Source: an uncultured Actinomycetes bacterium (GTDB lineage Bacteria > Actinomycetota > Thermoleophilia > Solirubrobacterales > Thermoleophilaceae). Taken from it: DNA of 15,490 nt. The stretch spans positions 1 through 15,490 of the forward strand of contig CAMLNW010000033.1 of NCBI GenBank assembly GCA_946481495.1, given 5' to 3'. Shown here one piece after another: positions 13,251-15,490 of this stretch; the first letter of the stretch is position 1; the number at the start of each line of letters is the position of its first letter. The notes below the pieces were generated by a model. The model made no database searches and was not told the DNA's origin. It was given only the letters and a program-made list of their open reading frames with translations. Made by a program: the position numbers and the translations under genes.

Positions 13251-14800
13251 TGGGCACCCCCGAAGCTCGAGAGCGGGAGGAGCTGAGAAGCGCTGGCCGG
13301 CGGCTGGGCGCCGAGGCCCTTGGCCGGAATCGGCGGGGCGGCGGCGTTTGGCTGGGAGCCGTCGGCCGGGCCGGTCGAGAACGAGCCGTTCACGTCAGGG
13401 ACCGGGTTCTTGTAGCAGGGCTTGCTGCGCTGCAGGGGCGGGATCTTGTTCGGGAAGGCCGGGCTGGTGCGCAGCAGCGGCAGCGTCGCGTTCGCGTGCA
13501 GCGGCTCCAAGCTGTAGTTGGTCTTGCCGGTCGTCAGCGGTCGCGCGCCGCCGGGAACGGACAGGCGCAGGAACGACCCGTTGCCGTCAAAGCCGCCGCC
13601 CTCGCCGGCCTGGCCGGCGACCGAGTGCCAGAACTCCTTGTAGTTCTCGGTGTTGGACGAGAACTCGCCGTCGTCGACCTTGATGTTGCCGGTCGGGATG
13701 ATGACCTCCGTGATGCAGCGGTTGAAGTCGTCGGACTCGCGCACCAGGTCGCGCGAGCTGTGCGTGCCGCGGGCGAGGTCGCGCGTCGCGGGTGAGATGT
13801 CGGCGAGCAGCGCCCCGAGCTCCTGCTTGCTGAAGAACGGAAGCGCCTGATCGAGCCACGGCTCGGCGGCGATTGCGGTGGCGGGGGTCTCGCGCACGCC
13901 GGGCAGGATGTCGCGTGAGAACGCCTGGGTCGGCGGCAGCGCTGCGTTGATGCTGGCGAGACCCCTGCGCAGGTTGCCGGACGTCGGGCCGAGCAGCCTG
14001 ACGGTCTCCTCGAGCTGCGGCGCCCGTGAGGCGAAAGCGGCCATCGAGGTGTTGAAGTCGGTCAGCAGCTCGCTGAGCTGGTTCTCGTTGCGCGCCAGGC
14101 CGCGGCTGATGCCGGCGATGCCCTTGACCATCCGCGAGAGGTCGTGCTCCTCCGTGCCCTGCAACGACTCGGCGCCGATCGCCGACCCCTTCAGTGCGGG
14201 AATGGACGTCTCGAAGGCCTTGTTGAGCGCCTGGGCACCGGTCAGGCCCTGGACGTCGACGTCGAGGTCGATGTTCTCCTCCTCGGTGGGCTCGGAGTCG
14301 AGCGCCTCGCCGAAGCCGATGAAGGTGTCCTGCAGGCTGCGCCGCGTGTCGGACTGGAGCGTCGTCAGCACCTGGTCGAGCTGGACCGGCACCGAGGTCT
14401 GGGTGACCGGGATCATGCCGCCGTCGGGCAGCTCCTCGGCGCCCGGGGTGCCCGGCTGGAGGTCGACGAAGAAGTTACCCTCTAGGAAGAGGCGCTGGCG
14501 GACCTTGGCCGTCGCGTCCTCACCGACCGGACGGCCGTTGTCGGTGATCTCCATCGTGACCACTGACAGGTTCGTGTCCTTGTACTGGCCGACCTCGACG
14601 ACTTTGCCGACGTCGATCCCTGCGATGCGGACCGGCGAGCGTGGCGCGATCAGGTTCGAGTTCTTGAAGACCGCCTGGATCTTGTAGGTGTGGGTGAACG
14701 GGATGTCCTTGGTGAAGGCGAAGAACGTGCCGACGAGGATGATCACGAGCGCGATCACGCCTGCGCGAACTGGGGACATGCCTGCGCGGAAGCCTCTCAT
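13247..14800 (-). CDS. MlaD/Mce family lipid-transport protein
   Basis: A 517-residue Mce protein. The ATG at 14800 overlaps the preceding stop (ATGA), which favours it over the in-frame Met8. One membrane helix lies at about 12-30. The MCE domain is at about 39-117 (YKIQAVFKNSNLIAPRSPVRI by position; AGIDVGKVVEVG at 60-71; RLFLEGNFFVDLQPG at 103-117). A helical region follows, with an acidic loop at about 168-180 (SEPTEEENIDLDVD). The segment FNRCITEVIIPTGNIKVDDG (around 365-385) with later KPCYKNPVPDVNG supplies two Cys likely to pair. The C-terminus is rich in Pro, Ala and Ser, which is typical of a flexible extracytoplasmic tail. It is co-translated with the flanking mce genes. Confidence 0.92.
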   Translation of the reverse strand: MRGFRAGMSPVRAGVIALVIILVGTFFAFTKDIPFTHTYKIQAVFKNSNLIAPRSPVRIAGIDVGKVVEVGQYKDTNLSVVTMEITDNGRPVGEDATAKVRQRLFLEGNFFVDLQPGTPGAEELPDGGMIPVTQTSVPVQLDQVLTTLQSDTRRSLQDTFIGFGEALDSEPTEEENIDLDVDVQGLTGAQALNKAFETSIPALKGSAIGAESLQGTEEHDLSRMVKGIAGISRGLARNENQLSELLTDFNTSMAAFASRAPQLEETVRLLGPTSGNLRRGLASINAALPPTQAFSRDILPGVRETPATAIAAEPWLDQALPFFSKQELGALLADISPATRDLARGTHSSRDLVRESDDFNRCITEVIIPTGNIKVDDGEFSSNTENYKEFWHSVAGQAGEGGGFDGNGSFLRLSVPGGARPLTTGKTNYSLEPLHANATLPLLRTSPAFPNKIPPLQRSKPCYKNPVPDVNGSFSTGPADGSQPNAAAPPIPAKGLGAQPPASASQLLPLSSFGGAQ

Positions 14801-15490
14801 CGCCCGGCCCCCTTGGGCAGGACCCGCTTCGTCTTCTCCGTCACCAACGCCGGCGCAGTGGCCGGGTTGCCGACCGTTACCTGGCCCGGACCGTTCACGC
14901 CTCGGATGTACTCCTCATTGCCCGCCTCGCACTCAGCCGTCTGTCCGGGAGCGGCGGTGTTCGGGTACGGGTTGGAGTGCAGGTAGCTGTCTTCGTAGAG
15001 GGTCCGCTCGATAGGCGTTATTGGGGATCCATCGAGGTTCGTAGTGATCGCCGATGCAGGCGGGCCATTTGCGGGCACCGCGGCAGGTCCGCCCTCGCTT
15101 CCGGGATTAAGCGACAGCGCCAAAGGCTGAATGCGCAGCATGCTGCCGACGGCGTCGCTCTCAGAGGTGATGCTCGCGAGGTTGCGGAAGAACAGCGTGC
15201 CGTAGTTGCACTTGGTCTGGGCCGGGGTAAGGAAGGAGAGCGTCGGGCGCAGGATCGTGACGGTGTTGGTGATCCGCGCGAGCGCGCTCGGAACGCGCGG
15301 GTCGTCGCCGAAGGTCTCGAGCGTGGCGAGCGTCTTGGTCAGGCGACGGTTGAGCGCAGGCGAACGGTGTAGAGCGGGGGTTCCGGCGCGGAAGGCGGCC
15401 GACAGCCCGGGGGCCGCGCTGGCGAGCGACGCGAAAGCGGGCCGGAAGCGGCGGAACAGCTCCTCGCTGTTCGCCAAGAACGGCCGCTGC
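14797..15490 (-). CDS. MlaD/Mce family protein, C-terminal part (gene starts beyond the window)
   Basis: This is the last 230 or so codons of a gene whose 5' part lies past the right end. The frame stays open through 15490 (…QRPFLANSEEL), so the TTG at 15477 is internal. The MCE domain itself is not in the window. What is seen is the end of the helical region (FASLASAAPGLSAAF, LNRRLTKTLATLETFGDD, ILRPTLSFLTPAQTKCNY) and a tail with SYLHSNPYPNTAAPGQTAECEAGNEEY (about 15005-14920) and a basic end. These phrases match my memory of C-termini of Mce proteins in this lineage. The 4-bp stop/start overlap with the next mce gene supports membership in the same operon. The two Cys (KCNY, ECEAG) may form a disulfide. 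Confidence 0.85.
   Translation of the reverse strand, partial: QRPFLANSEELFRRFRPAFASLASAAPGLSAAFRAGTPALHRSPALNRRLTKTLATLETFGDDPRVPSALARITNTVTILRPTLSFLTPAQTKCNYGTLFFRNLASITSESDAVGSMLRIQPLALSLNPGSEGGPAAVPANGPPASAITTNLDGSPITPIERTLYEDSYLHSNPYPNTAAPGQTAECEAGNEEYIRGVNGPGQVTVGNPATAPALVTEKTKRVLPKGAGR

Noticed and set aside
1..15490. Search by eye for CRISPR arrays, transposases, integrases or insertion-sequence ends
   Set aside because: No regularly spaced direct repeats, transposase or recombinase motifs were found. The tRNA has no integrase gene or direct-repeat attachment copy beside it.

Overview
The window is high-GC DNA (third codon positions almost all G or C) with GTG starts, start/stop overlaps, several starts that look leaderless, an F420-type oxidoreductase, an MmpL-type exporter and tandem Mce proteins. 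This points to an actinobacterium. The style of the Mce and MmpL proteins suggests Thermoleophilia/Solirubrobacterales, but that placement is inferred from recall and was not tested.

Layout on the + strand, left end: the 3' part of a multicopper oxidase, a secreted right-handed beta-helix protein and a small blue-copper (cupredoxin) protein form a tightly coupled extracytoplasmic copper operon (1-2239). An enoyl-CoA hydratase/isomerase follows (2325-3095). A DUF234-type ATPase (3156-4583) sits behind an unusual AT-rich palindromic promoter region. On the - strand come msrA, a terminator, an odd tRNA and pdxH (4580-6258).

Divergent from pdxH is a large MMPL/RND-family membrane protein (6290-8616) broken by a frameshift that looks like a small deletion. 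Two small uncharacterised genes follow (8654-9347). On the - strand there are then an F420/FMN-binding split-barrel protein and a DUF2283 protein (9310-10019), and a 247-bp intergenic stretch rich in hairpins.

The right third (10267-15490, - strand) is the distal part of an mce operon. It has three complete MlaD/Mce proteins and the C-terminal part of a fourth. Consecutive genes overlap by 4 bp (ATGA or GTGA), so they are probably translated in a coupled way and assemble into one lipid-import complex. Its YrbE permeases and ATPase would lie outside the window.

The items most worth a second look are the copper operon, the half-site array and apparent leaderless promoter of the ATPase gene, that protein's altered nuclease motif, the tRNA with a defective anticodon stem and a 12-nt complement just downstream, the broken exporter, the orphan gene pair and the structured intergenic region at 10.1-10.3 kb.
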